A stretch of 64,000 nucleotides of DNA from Cephalopachus bancanus (taxonomy: Eukaryota > Chordata > Mammalia > Primates > Tarsiidae). Of this stretch, positions 47,000 to 58,289 are shown in pieces. The notes under the pieces are model-generated. The model did no database searches. It was not told where the DNA came from and saw nothing but the letters and a program-made list of their open reading frames with translations. Made by a program: the position numbers and the translations under genes. The stretch spans positions 2,790,001 to 2,854,000 of the forward strand of contig JAPVLO010000097.1 in the NCBI GenBank assembly GCA_027257055.1, given 5' to 3'. Position 1 is the stretch's first letter. Each line of letters begins with the position of its first letter.

Positions 47000-47250
47000 C
47001 CTCAGAGAGAAGCCATGGTTAAGAATTATTTCAATTACACCCACTGGTTTTGAGTTTCATCTTTGCTATACACTAGATGTATCACCTGAATAAAGCTAAT
47101 CGAATCACTCTTAGCCTGCCCTTCCTCATTTGCAAGCAGGGATAATATTTTCTTAGTTTGTAGTGAGATAGCTGACAAAAATCCATGTGAATTGCTTTGC
47201 ATAATGCCTGGGAAAATAAGTGCTAAAATGATTACCTATCATTAATATCA
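47000..47250 (+). repeat. MIR SINE, near full length
   Basis: CCATGGTTAAGAATTATTTC, CTGGTTTTGAGTTTCATC, CCTTCCTCATTTGCAAGCAGGGATAAT, AGTTTGTAGTGAGATAGC, GCATAATGCCTGGGAAAATAAGTGCTAAAATG. All main MIR blocks are in order. Confidence 0.75.
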
Positions 47251-47767
47251 CACTTGTGGTATATGCTTTTCACTAAATAGCTTCATCTAGATGTGCATTT
47301 CCTTATCTGAAGAATCAATCTATTATTTGAAGATGATACTCTTCTCAAGATTCTCAGACCTTTAAGAAAAATAAGAACCTAGCAGTTGAGTAACAGGATA
47401 TAAATACTGGTGAGTTGAAAGTTTATCTATGTCAATCACTTTGGGAATCCCCCGAGGATTAACCAGACTATGCAGAATATGCTCAGTTAAAAGGAAACAC
47501 CTGCTTTGGCAGAAAGTCCATGTATTTGGGGCAGTTTAACTGTTAGTAAGCTGAACCTTTGGAGGAACAAATGTCAGTTCTTCAAATCATCAGGAAACTT
47601 CCACACCTTCTCTTCTCCCATGTTTTATACTTCTGTCTCAATACCTTCATTCCTAAATTTCTTATTTTTTCTTAAATGATATATTTTAAAGATCTCATAA
47701 AAACAGGATTACGTTTTCTGAATATAACTTAGTTACCTAACAATCTTCTTAAATTATGACATGTGTA
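47251..47767. other. No recognised feature
   Basis: Unclassified, no frame of interest. Confidence 0.4.
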
Positions 47768-47845
47768 ATAAAATACAATTCTCAGGAAAGATTACAGACT
47801 CTTGGGCATAAAATGCAATTCTCAAGAAAGATTACAGACTCTTGA
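47768..47845. repeat. 40-bp unit tandemly duplicated
   Basis: ATAAAATACAATTCTCAGG... at 47768-47807 is repeated as ATAAAATGCAATTCTCAAG... at 47808-47845, with about two substitutions (A/G) over the shared ~38 bp and both ending GATTACAGACTCTTG. It directly adjoins the 3' end of mariner copy 3. Confidence 0.9.
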
Positions 47846-47854
47846 TTCCCAATG

Positions 47855-48560
47855 TATGGTGGGGGGCCCAAAAACTCTGGGATTTATTTATAAAAAATTG
47901 TGTATTTAGTCTTACATGGTTAAACTTCAGTAACCTTCAAAGTACTCTCCATCTGACGCAATACACCAGTCGAGATGCTTTTTCCATTGCTCAAAAATTT
48001 TCAGATTCCTCACTTTTGATGCCTCTTAGTGCTTCTGCCATTTTTTGTTTTGCCTCTTCCATATCAGCAAAACATTTCCCTTTCAGAACTTTATTTGTTG
48101 AAGAAACAAACAAACAAAAAGTCACTCAGGGTGAGATAGGGTGAATAAGGAGGTCAGCCATGGGGGTGATGACGTTTTGGTCAAAAACTGATGAACATTC
48201 AGCATGGTGAGGGCAGGTGCAATGTCATGGTGAAAGAGCCAGTCACCTATTTGCCATAACTTGGGATGTTTCTTCTGCAAACCGTGACACAACATTCTCA
48301 AAACCTTCAGATAAAAACTTTGGTTGATCATTTGATCTGGAGGAACAAATTCTGAGAGTACTGCAAGGGACCTGCCCTCCAAAAGATAATTTCTGGTCTT
48401 TTTTTGGAGGGGGGGCCTTATATGGTCTATTACCAGAGTCATTGGCATGAGCCTGGTAATTGTTGCAATGTGGAAACTCAGGCCTTAGCAAACCAAATGA
48501 GTCTGTAACACTGCTCTGCAATAATTCTTTTAATCCCTTATCTTCCGTAATGGACACACT
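47855..48560 (-). mobile_element. Mariner copy 3, antisense, internally deleted
   Basis: Minus-strand transposase. LSEFVPPDQMINQSFYLKVL lies at about 48355-48296 and LWQIGDWLFHHDIAPALTML at about 48256-48197. The catalytic-type HHD is kept, but the third motif is cut by a frame change and a CAAACAAACAAA insertion at about 48104-48118. Then come an EQWKKHLDWCIAS-type end near 47990-47960 and the 3' terminal repeat CCCCCC-type text (GGTGGGGGGCCC on the plus strand) at about 47859-47870. The 5' side beyond 48420 is poorly alignable. Confidence 0.85.
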
Positions 48561-48740
48561 CTAACACTGATGGTGCTTAATGTTGCACTTATTCATTTAG
48601 AAATAATATCAAGATATTTTCCTGCACTGGATATGTTTTAACTTAAAATCTCTTGTCTTCTTCACATGAATTATGACTTAGTCAGGTTACTTTTCTATCA
48701 TGGCTGTGACCATTACTCTAAACCCTCTTTTATGTTCTTT

Positions 48741-49034
48741 TTATTTTTTCTTTTCTTTTTTTTGAGTTGCAGTTTCACTCTGTCGCCCAGGCTGGAGTGC
48801 AGGGTCATGTTCACAATCACCCCAGCGTCGACCTGCTAGGTTCCTACGATCCTTCCACCTCAGCCTTCCAAGTAGCTGGAACTACAGGCACGTGCTACCA
48901 TGCCCAGCTAATTTTTTTATTTATTGTAGAGACGAGGTCTTGCCAAGTTGCCTGGGCTGAACTTGAATCCATGGCCTCAGGCAATCCACTCACCTCATCC
49001 TCCCAAAGTACTGGGATTACAGTCTGAGCCACCA
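48741..49034 (-). mobile_element. Alu, older copy
   Basis: TTTTTTTGAGTTGCAGTTTC, right arm with GGTCATGTTCACAATCACC, linker TTATTTATTGTAGAGACGAGG, left arm ending CAGTCTGAGCCACC. An imperfect TATGTT..TTTTTA duplication flanks it. Confidence 0.93.
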
Positions 49035-49039
49035 AATAT

Positions 49040-50030
49040 GTTATTTTTCTTCTGAAAGTTATAGTACACCCTTTATAAAATGTTTTTCTATGTCACTCAT
49101 TCTGTTAATCATAACATGTCTAATCTTCTATATAATAGAAAAATTATTAGAAGGTATTTTACAATTAAACTACAAAGAAAATTAATCCTCAGTTAAGCCT
49201 AAGGTCATCTTCTCTGACCACAGCTAATAAATTTTATACAGAGATTATATTGTATGATTTTGACTAATAAAGATATATATTTTCTATATTCTCTACATGT
49301 GGCTTTGGTTCAAATGGGGATATTATCATATAAATGACATTTAGAAAAATGAGGTTTTATTAAAATAATTATTGCCAGTTTAACTTAAATGATTTGAATA
49401 GAATGCCACTTTATTTCTTATATTTCTATCTAATACAAACTGCCATTCTATTTATGATGATCTCTAAATATATTTGAGAAAACTTACTTCTGACTTTAAT
49501 ACAAATTAAAAACAAGAAACATAAGCCCCAGTAGAACAATTGAAATGAAGAAATGACTAGTCTTAATATCAATGCTATATTTATTGTCATGAGCATAATT
49601 TCTCTCAGAACACAAAGCTAAGCTCCATTTCAAATATAAATTCTCATTATGTCATATATATTTTGTACTGCATAATTGAATACTTACGAAAAACCAGAAT
49701 GTTCATATTAAATCAAACTAAATTACATTAGAAACTAATCAAGTTTTGTTAAGAAGCCTTTCAAAATTACCTTTTGCATTATTGAACTATTTTATTAATA
49801 AGTAAAAATGAGTAAAATGACAGCAAAACATTTTGGTAAAATATATTGTCTTGCTATGATTAAACATGAGCTTTAAATTGAATTCCTTTTTACAGCTTTA
49901 TACCTACTTTGAATTAGTAACAAGATCTGTTCAGAACACAATTATGTCTCCATTACATGGGTGGATCAGAAAGCATATACTAATCGTTAAATAATTGCAT
50001 CTGTTTTCTACATCATTGGTGCTTTATTTT
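49040..50030. other. No recognised feature
   Basis: About 1 kb of AT-rich DNA with no gene or named repeat. Confidence 0.4.
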
Positions 50031-50265
50031 AAGATTGTTATTATAAGAGTCAGTTCAGGCTATTGCCTTACTAGACTCTATCATGGTCATGTGCTTTTTG
50101 AGCTATGGCTGTCGCCATGCTTCCTGATTTTGGCCACCTCCTGTGCCTTGGGGAGGTGAATTTCTCTTTCTTTCTCTCTCTCTAACTTACTTTTTAAATA
50201 AACCATATTTTCTAATCTAAAATAAATAAATAACATAAATAAATAAAATAAAAGTCACTCCAGAA
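50030..50265 (+). repeat. LTR-end-like segment with A-rich tail (unclassified retroelement)
   Basis: A more GC-balanced block (GGCTGTCGCCATGCTTCCTG...CACCTCCTGTGCCTTGGGGAGG) leads to a CTTTCTTTCTCTCTCTC tract, then AAATAAACCATATTTTC and an A-rich tail AAATAAATAAATAACATAAATAAAT. The order CT-tract, AATAAA, short U5-like tail resembles an LTR 3' end that was copied with a poly-A tail. The family is unknown. Confidence 0.35.
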
Positions 50266-50738
50266 AGTATTTAGAAGAATAAACTTAAAGCAAGGTTGAC
50301 TGTAGTTTGCTTTTGATATTAAAAGCCAATGGAACTAGTAAAATGCTTGCCAGGAAGCAAGGAACATAATGTATATATGGTTCTATCTATTTGTTTAAAA
50401 CTACTCAGCAGCATTTTGTGTAAGGCTGAGTAATAATAAGCTGAGACAATTAAAGGTGTAATGAAGCAGCATAAAGAAAGAGCTTGATAAATGGTAGAAA
50501 CCCTTTTAGGTTCATATTATGTAGGTATATTTGCATAAGATTGGATTTTGAATTGAAGTTGAAAATACACAAGTGTCTGAAATAGTTACAAATAATTATG
50601 ACCAAACTATTCTGACATAAATCTATCAAGTTAATTCATAGCATCCTATATATAATTGAAGAGACAAATAAAAGTCTGTCAGATATTTAATACACTGAAA
50701 ATTAAACACTGGGGATATCATAGAGAACAATACATTTT

Positions 50739-50817
50739 CTTCCTTCCTTCCTTCCTTCCTTCCTTCCTTCCTTCCTTCCTTCCTTCCTTCCTTCCTTCCT
50801 TCCTTCCTTCCTTCCTT
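50739..50817. repeat. (TTCC)n microsatellite in an Alu tail
   Basis: About 19 TTCC units. It lies inside the Alu TSD pair TACATTTTC (50731-50739 and 51110-51118), so it is the expanded A-tail of the adjoining Alu (GGAA units on the Alu sense strand). Confidence 0.95.
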
Positions 50818-51109
50818 TCTTTTTGAGTTGGAGTCTCACTCAGTCGCCCAGGCTGGAGGGCAGTGTCACACTCCTGGCCACCACAGCCTTGACCTGCTGG
50901 GCTCCAGCGATCCTTCTGCATCAGTCTTCCAAGTAGCCAGAACTACAGGCGTGCGCTACCATGCCCAGTTAATTTTTTTGATTTATTGTAGAGATGAGGG
51001 TTCACCAAATTGCCTGGGTAGGTCTCGAACCCTCGGACTCAGGCAATCTACTCGCCTCAGCCTTCCAAAGTGCTGGGATTACAGACTTAGCCACTGAGCC
51101 CAGTAACAT
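50818..51109 (-). mobile_element. Alu, middle-aged, with microsatellite tail
   Basis: TTTTTGAGTTGGAGTCTCACTC, right arm with GTGTCACACTCCTGGCC, linker TTGATTTATTGTAGAGATGAGG, left arm ending TTAGCCACTGAGCCCAG. TSD TACATTTTC as given for the microsatellite. Confidence 0.95.
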
Positions 51110-51327
51110 TACATTTTCATATGTATTTATGGAGCTCATTGTACAGAGAGAATTGCTATGTTTTCTGAATATTTTAATTGATATCTATTTATTAAGTTAA
51201 TAATTTGTCAAATACAAATGTTACAGAACTAAAAATTAGTCAAGGCTACTAATTGGCAAATTGCATAGGCTTCAATTGAACCTGCCAGGGCATGTGATTT
51301 TTCTTTAAGTTTGAAATCCTGCCCCAC

Positions 51328-51616
51328 TTTTTTTTTTTTTTTTGAGTTGGTGTCTCACTCGGTCACCCAGACTGGAGTGCAGTGGCCGCTCCCAGCCACC
51401 GCAGCCTCGACCTGCTGGGCTCTGGCAATCCTTCCGCCTCAGTCTTCCGAGTAGCCGGAACTACAGGCATGCGCTGCCACGCCTGGCTGATTTTTTGATT
51501 TATTGTAGAGATGAGGTCTCGCTGCCCAGGCGGGTCTCAAACCCGTGGGCTCAGGTAATCCACTCACCTCAGCCGCCCAAAGGCACGGGATTGCAGGCTG
51601 AGCCACCAAGCCTGGT
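51328..51616 (-). mobile_element. Alu, young lineage copy
   Basis: T15 then GAGTTGGTGTCTCACTCGGTC, right arm with GGCCGCTCCCAGCCACCGC, linker TTGATTTATTGTAGAGATGAGG, left arm ending GAGCCACCAAGCCTGG. The long frame crossing it (130 codons) is Alu translation. Confidence 0.95.
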
Positions 51617-52700
51617 CAGTTTTTTCTTACTATTAACTTCCTTTCATTCCAGGTACATCCAAATGTTCACTTACAATATAAAACCATCTCTTTCTCTGAA
51701 GTTCACATTCATCATCAGTTCCCTAAATTCCTGAAAGCTACTTCTAGAGCAGCATAACATGCCAATGAGCTTTTTTTTTTTTAATTATTAAAGTCAATGA
51801 GTTTATCATATTCTAGTAACTTCAAAACAACTCAAGAAAAAAAGTATGTGGTATGGATTAAAAAGCACAATAACAAAACAAACAAACCAAACCACCCCCT
51901 CCAAGACATTAAATGAAGCTTATGTCCGTATAAAGTACTTGTGTTGAACTTCTAGGATTCTGAGCACTTGGCAAAGTAAAGGACTCCATGTAAAGCAAAT
52001 AAATAAATAATGAGGAAAAGTTAGACCAAGAGAAAACAAGATTTTCATATATATATCAAGAAAAATGTCTTGCTTGAAATTTTGATTTTACTCAATTTAT
52101 TTTAAAAAAATCAACACTAACAAGAACAATCATTTCCCATGCCCCAAACTGAAAGAACCTTGAAAACAATTTAGGCTCATTTCTTTCTCAGTCATAGAAT
52201 AAGAAGTCAGAAGCTAGGCATCTGGAAACTGTACCCTTGGATCCTCCAGACCTGTGAGGATGCAGAAGCTAGGCAGCATGCAGGATAATGTGATGGAAAA
52301 CAGTGTACATTGATGTACATTATTCCCATTCCTAGGTTATTGGCTGGAACTCTAATGACATGACCCTGCATAATTCCAAGTGATTGAAAATGAAATTAAG
52401 TAGTTTATCCAGAATGAAGAAAACAAATATATTGGTGTTGACTTGCATTCTATACTTAACACAGAGTGACCATGCAAGTGGCCCCATTTCTAACAGTCCC
52501 TTACTCATGCGTAGAAGGTCATGCGCAGTACAAAACCAGGGAAGAAGTACAAACTACTATCATGATCCCTAATAAGTATTGTAAATTATAACCTCTGTCA
52601 AGCATAGGTGTGAAGACCACAGCTGTGTGATCTGATCTGATGTGTGTCAGGCACACATCTGTGAAGATCAGTGTGAAGTGCAATATAATTTTGACTAAGA
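51617..52700. other. No recognised feature
   Basis: Unclassified 1.1 kb. A small hairpin GATGTGTGTCAGGCACACATC sits at about 52639-52659. No gene. Confidence 0.4.
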
Positions 52701-52705
52701 TTATA

Positions 52706-53003
52706 ATTTTTTTTTTTTTTTTTTTAGTAGTACTCTCATTCTGTTGCCCAGGCTGAAGCGCAGTGGTAAGATCACATTTCACTACAGCCTCCAAGTCCTG
52801 AACTCAAAGCATCCTCCCGTCTCAGAACCCCGAATAGCTGGGACTACTGGCATCCTTGCCCTGGTAAGTTTTTTGTTTGTTTTTTTGAGAGAGATGGAGC
52901 TTTGTTATGTTCCCAAGGCTTGTCTCAAACTCCTGGCCTCAAGCAATTCTCCTGCCTCAGTCTCCCAGTTTACTGGGATAAGAGGCATGAGCCACCAAGC
53001 CTT
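52706..53003 (-). mobile_element. AluJ-like ancestral Alu
   Basis: T21 then AGTACTCTCATTCTGTTGCCC, right arm with GATCACATTTCACTACAGCC, and a linker TTTTTTGTTTGTTTTTTTGAGAGAG-type instead of TTTATTGTAGAGATGAGG. The left arm has TCAAACTCCTGGCCTCAAGCAATTC. It lacks the diagnostic features of the other Alus here and matches the old AluJ pattern shared with other primates. Confidence 0.88.
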
Positions 53004-53009
53004 CTTCAA

Positions 53010-53930
<921 letters not shown>

Positions 53931-54088
53931 GTTAAGAAGGATCTCTGAATTAAGAGAATGAGCACTGGTTAAAATTCAGGTTACTTAGGAAGGATGCTAT
54001 AATTCACCAGACAAAGAGTAAGTCCAGGCTAGAGTTGTGATTGAAATGAGATAAAGACCACGCATTATGAAAAAAAAAAATCTGTCCA

Positions 54089-54469
54089 CGCTGGGCGTGG
54101 TGGCTCACGCCTATAATCCCAGCATTTTGGGAGTCTGAGGTGAGAGGATTGCCTGAGCCCATGGGTTCGAGACCAGCCTGGAAACTTGGTGAGACCTTAT
54201 CTCTACAATAAATCAAAAAAATGAGCCAGGTGTGGCAGCACATGCCTGTAGTTCCAGCTCCTTGGAAGGTTGAGGCGGGAGGATCTCCTGAGCTCAGCAG
54301 GTGGAGGCTGCAGTGGCTGTGAGCACACCACTGCACTCCATCTTGGACAGAGAAAGACTCCAATTTACCGGAGCCCAGCAGGTCGAGGCTGCGGTGGGCG
54401 GGAGCAGACATTGCACTCCAGTCTGGGTGAGAGAGTGAGACGCCAACTCAAAAAAAAAAAAAAAAAAAA
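54089..54469 (+). mobile_element. Chimeric Alu with a duplicated right-arm end
   Basis: 54089-54366 is an older Alu (GCTGGGCGTGGTGGCTCACGCC...CACTCCATCTTGGACAGAG...CTCCAATTT). At 54367 it runs into a second right-arm end of the young type (CCGGAGCCCAGCAGGTCGAGG...CACTCCAGTCTGGGTG...CCAACTC) and A20. The outer TSD TCTGTCCA with preceding A-run (54081-54088 and 54470-54477) encloses both pieces. Probably a 5'-truncated young Alu landed in the tail of the older one, or a trimeric transcript was inserted once. Confidence 0.92.
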
Positions 54470-54522
54470 TCTGTCCATAAATGAAGTATGAATAAAAAGA
54501 GTGAGTCAAAAATGCCTTTCTG

Positions 54523-54823
54523 GCCAGGCTCGGTGGCTCAGCCTGTAATCTCAGCACTTTGGGAGGCCGAGGTGAGCGGATTGCCTGAGCCCGCGGGTTG
54601 GAGACCCGCCTGGGCAACTTGGCGAGACCTCATCTCTACAATAAATCAAAAAAAAATCAGCCGGGCGTGGTAGCGTGCTCCTGTAATTCCGGCTATCGGA
54701 AGGCTGAGCCGGAAGGATCGCCGGAGCCCAGCGGGTCGAGGCTGCGGTGGCCGGAGCGGCCACTGCACCCCAGTCTGGGCGACAGAGTGAGACTCCAACT
54801 CAAAAAAAAAAAAAAAAAAAAAA
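54523..54823 (+). mobile_element. Alu, young lineage copy with TSD
   Basis: GCCAGGCTCGGTGGCTCAGCC start, GAGACCCGCCTGGGCAACTTGG, linker CTCTACAATAAATCAAAAAAAAATC, right arm with GGCCGGAGCGGCCACTGC, tail A22. TSD GCCTTTCTG at 54514-54522 and 54824-54832. It lies 45 bp after the chimeric Alu, same orientation. Confidence 0.97.
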
Positions 54824-54829
54824 GCCTTT

Positions 54830-57225
54830 CTGTATTCATGGATAATGTTTTCCCTTATTGTGATTGAACATTTTGGATAACAAATAAGTTAGTTATATGA
54901 GGGTTGGCAGGTATGATTTTTTATTGGTTGTGTTTGAGCTAAAATTAGTTGAGTTTTTCCTTCTTTCTTTCACCCTCACTTCATCTTATGCAAAAAAAAA
55001 AAAAAAAAAAACAGATCTGAAATTGGCTGATAGCTTTGTAAATCTGTTTATTACAGCCACTTGTAGATCAGTTCAAATTTTTATTATTCTCTAATTATGT
55101 TTACCAACAAACTTTCCCTTGAATGTCTCAACAAGGGTGTATATAATTGTAATTAAGAAAATACAAATGTGCCCTGTTTTGAACAAAGTTTGATGTCTGT
55201 CTATCTATCTACCTATCTATCTATCTATCTACCTATCTATCCATATAGTTTTAAACACTGTTGAAGGACTGCTTTCCTTTAAAAGTGAAGTGATAATCTT
55301 TTTAAGTGATACGTCTCTTCTAAAATAGGACTTAACTGAAAAATAAATGAATATAATCTAACTTGTGGGAAAACATCAATTAGCAGCAATGTAAATAAAT
55401 AGAGAGGCCAGTAATCTGTACAAGCTCACTGACAAACTTTTAAATTGCAATTTTAATATACTGATAAAAATTTCATTTTAAATTTATAGTCACACTAATT
55501 TTTTTTATGGCCACTATTTCTGTCAACCTTTGGTTCCACTGCCTTGGGTCCTTTGGGTTATCATATATAACTTATGGATTATATATTTTATGCTTCTAAA
55601 ACATTAATTTCTATCTTGGGATATTTCAATAATTAGAGAAAGCTTTAATGACTATGGTTTGCAAGATGGCACCTAATAATGGTGTAGTATTAGAAATTCA
55701 TGGGAGACTTTGAAAAGAAAATTGTACATTAACGAAAGGTAAGTTGAAGATAACAGGAAAGTTAAACTCCCAATCTAAAATGAGAAATAATAATAATTAA
55801 AGCAAAATATTAATTAGTAGCATTAGCAGGTTCTTCATAGCATGTTCCTGAAGCTGTACTTTAAGAACATGAATACAAGAAATTAATCATTCTCCTACCT
55901 ATAAATATACATATATATCACACTAAGTTTCAATATAATTATTATTTCTTTGGAAATGGCCACTAAATATTGTCAAATACCTGGCTTCTTGGGAGGATAG
56001 CATCTATTTACTTTGTATTTCAAGTAGAAACCCCTAGCTTTTAAACCATTTATTATGAGATATTTTTCTTCAGTAATGGTGGTGTATTTATGTTAATCTA
56101 GCCACATGAGGAGTCTGGATTTTTTTTTTACGACCAAAAAAAGGTAAAAAAGTACTTTCTTACCTAACTGTCAAGTGCTGGGATTAGAATTACAGTCAAA
56201 GATCTAGAGCTAAGTGGCATTTATTAGAAAATTATAATATACAGAGATATTGAAAATACAAAAACATTTATGATATACAAGGGATACAACGGACATATTG
56301 ATCAAATTGGCTGAAGTAAGAACACTGTAAAAATCTGATGGGTGACTAATTCTCCTGAATCTAGCTCCAAAGATAACCTCAGAGACTATGTATTGTTTTG
56401 TGCCTCTGAATAAAGAGTTGGGTAAACAAAACACATCGCAATTATTCACAGTTATACTAATTGTTCTGTGCATAGCAAGTTGCCTTGTTTGAATTCATAT
56501 GATTGATTCTCTCAGAGAAAGGCCAGTACATTTTTAAGTCTTTTGTTCTTAGGACTCACAGTTGCTTAAGAATAGGCACATCCATTTTCCCAACAGTGCA
56601 AAGTGGGCCTATGACCTCTACTTCCTCCTTCCCTTCTACAATGCTATTAGTAGGTTCTGTGCAACAGCCAAAGGCCCGTTAAAAGGCAGAAATGTGATTT
56701 TGATCTTTTTAGTTTCTCACTAAATTACAGAATCAGTTCTCTAGTTGGCAGCTGCTGACAATTTTATAACAGTTTATTTTTCAGTATCTCTCTGAAAAGC
56801 AGTAATTTATAGTTAAAGGTGCTCATTTATATCAAGACAGAATCCTGAGTGATTAGATGGGTCATTCTTGCAAACATTTGGTTTACAAGTGACCTTCATG
56901 CTTGGAATTTTTTCTTCAGAACAAGAGAAAAATAAATATGTTTTAATTCAATGTTTATTTTTAATAGAGTCAGATAAGCTCTAAGGTACTCAACTTTCCA
57001 CCCTCAGGGAAGGAGAAGAATCTCTTAGAAAATAACTTATCTAAGCTTTTAAAAATGAAAGCTGTGAAGTTGAATATATACTTAAAAATATTACAATTAA
57101 CATAAATTCTCTCAATGTGAATCTGACCTGGGGTTCCATGTGTGAGAAGTGGCAAACCTTGTTGCATTTCTTTTCCTTCTCATATGATTCAATTTGCCAT
57201 TTTATTTTCCTTATTAAAAATACAT
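54830..57225. other. No gene recognised in 2.4 kb
   Basis: Unclassified AT-rich DNA. A CTAT microsatellite lies at 55197-55242, listed separately. An A19-type run is at about 54991-55012, after a TTCTTTCTTTCACC stretch. The 87-codon minus-strand frame at 56210-56473 has no known domain. Confidence 0.4.
55197..55242. repeat. (CTAT)n microsatellite with CTAC variants
   Basis: Eleven tetranucleotide units, two of them ACCT variants. Confidence 0.95.
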
Positions 57226-57230
57226 TCTCT

Positions 57231-57358
57231 GGCCGAGTGTGGTGGCTTAAGTGTGTAATCCCAGCACTTTGGGAGGCTGAAGCATGAGGATTGCCTGAGC
57301 TAAGTGGTTTGAGACCAGCTTGGACAACTTGGCGAGACCTCATCTCTACAAAAAATAA

Positions 57359-57394
<36 letters not shown>

Positions 57395-57550
57395 GCCAGG
57401 TATGGTAGTGCTCACCTGTAGTTCCAGCTACTTGGAAGGCTGAGGCAGAAGGATCACCTGAGCTTAGCAGGTCGAGGCTGCAGTAGCTGCGAGTATGCCA
57501 CTGCACTCCAGCCTGGGCAACAGAGTGAGACTCCAATTAAAAAAAAAAAA
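57231..57550 (+). mobile_element. Alu, older, with (TAA)n expansion in its linker
   Basis: GGCCGAGTGTGGTGGCTTAAG start, CTCTACAAAAAATAAAA linker expanded to (TAA)11 at 57361-57394, right arm ending CTCCAGCCTGGGCAACAGAGTG, tail A12. TSD TACAT(T/A)CTCT flanks it. It retains CCTGGGCAACAGAG, the older type. Confidence 0.94.
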
Positions 57551-57819
57551 TTACATACTCTATTTTTGACAAAAATATTTGTGTGTTTTATAGATATGTA
57601 TGTATATATAAAAGTTGTATACATATCTTGACTCTATTTCTTAGCCTGATATTTAAAAATATTTATAAATTTGCAAAACTGTATATTTTGTAATTGTGAC
57701 TATCACGTCATTCATTGTTCTTATATTCTTTTTCTAAAACACATATTAATATAAATGAAAAACAGAAATATTAATTATGTATTAAGTATGGTACTCTTCT
57801 CTGAAGCCCAAACACAGCG

Positions 57820-57895
57820 TCCTATATATATATGTGTGTGTGTTCTATACACACACACACACACACACACACGCACGCACACACACACACACAGA
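57820..57895. repeat. (TA)n(TG)n facing (CA)n microsatellite
   Basis: TATATATATGTGTGTGTGTT at about 57823-57842, then a 4-nt break (CTAT), then (AC)n to 57892 with CGCACGCA inside. The TG run is complementary to the CA run, so it can fold back. Confidence 0.95.
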
Positions 57896-57981
57896 GTGTA
57901 TAAATAGAAGTATGTAACCATCTTTAAATTCAATCAATGTTTTTTGCATATTAGTTATACTCATGAAATATCCAAAATCTT

Positions 57982-58268
57982 TTTTTTTTTCTTTTAGTTG
58001 GAGTCTCACTCTGTCACCCAGACTGGAGTGCAGTGGCTGCTCCCAGTCACCGCAGCCTCGTCTGCTGGGCTCCAATGATCCTTCCGCCTCAGCCTTCCAA
58101 GTAGTGGTGATTACAGGTATGTGCTACCATGCCCTGCTGATTTTTTTGATTTATTGTAGAGATGAGGTCTCGCTGCCCAGGCGGGTCTCGAACCCTCAAG
58201 CTTAGGCAATCCACTCACCTCAGCCTCCCGAAGGCATGGGATTACAGGCTGAGCCGCCGAGCCCGGCT
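57982..58268 (-). mobile_element. Alu, young lineage copy with long TSD
   Basis: T-run with CTTTTAG, GTTGGAGTCTCACTCTGTC, right arm with GTGGCTGCTCCCAGTCACCGC, left arm ending GAGCCGCCGAGCCCGGC. TSD AATATCCAAAATCTT at 57967-57981 and 58269-58283. Confidence 0.96.
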
Positions 58269-58289
58269 AATATCCAAAATCTTATCTTT

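Noticed and set aside
52639..52659. Small hairpin GATGTGTGTCAGGCACACATC as a terminator or ncRNA
   Set aside because: Seven-base stem only; expected by chance in 64 kb.
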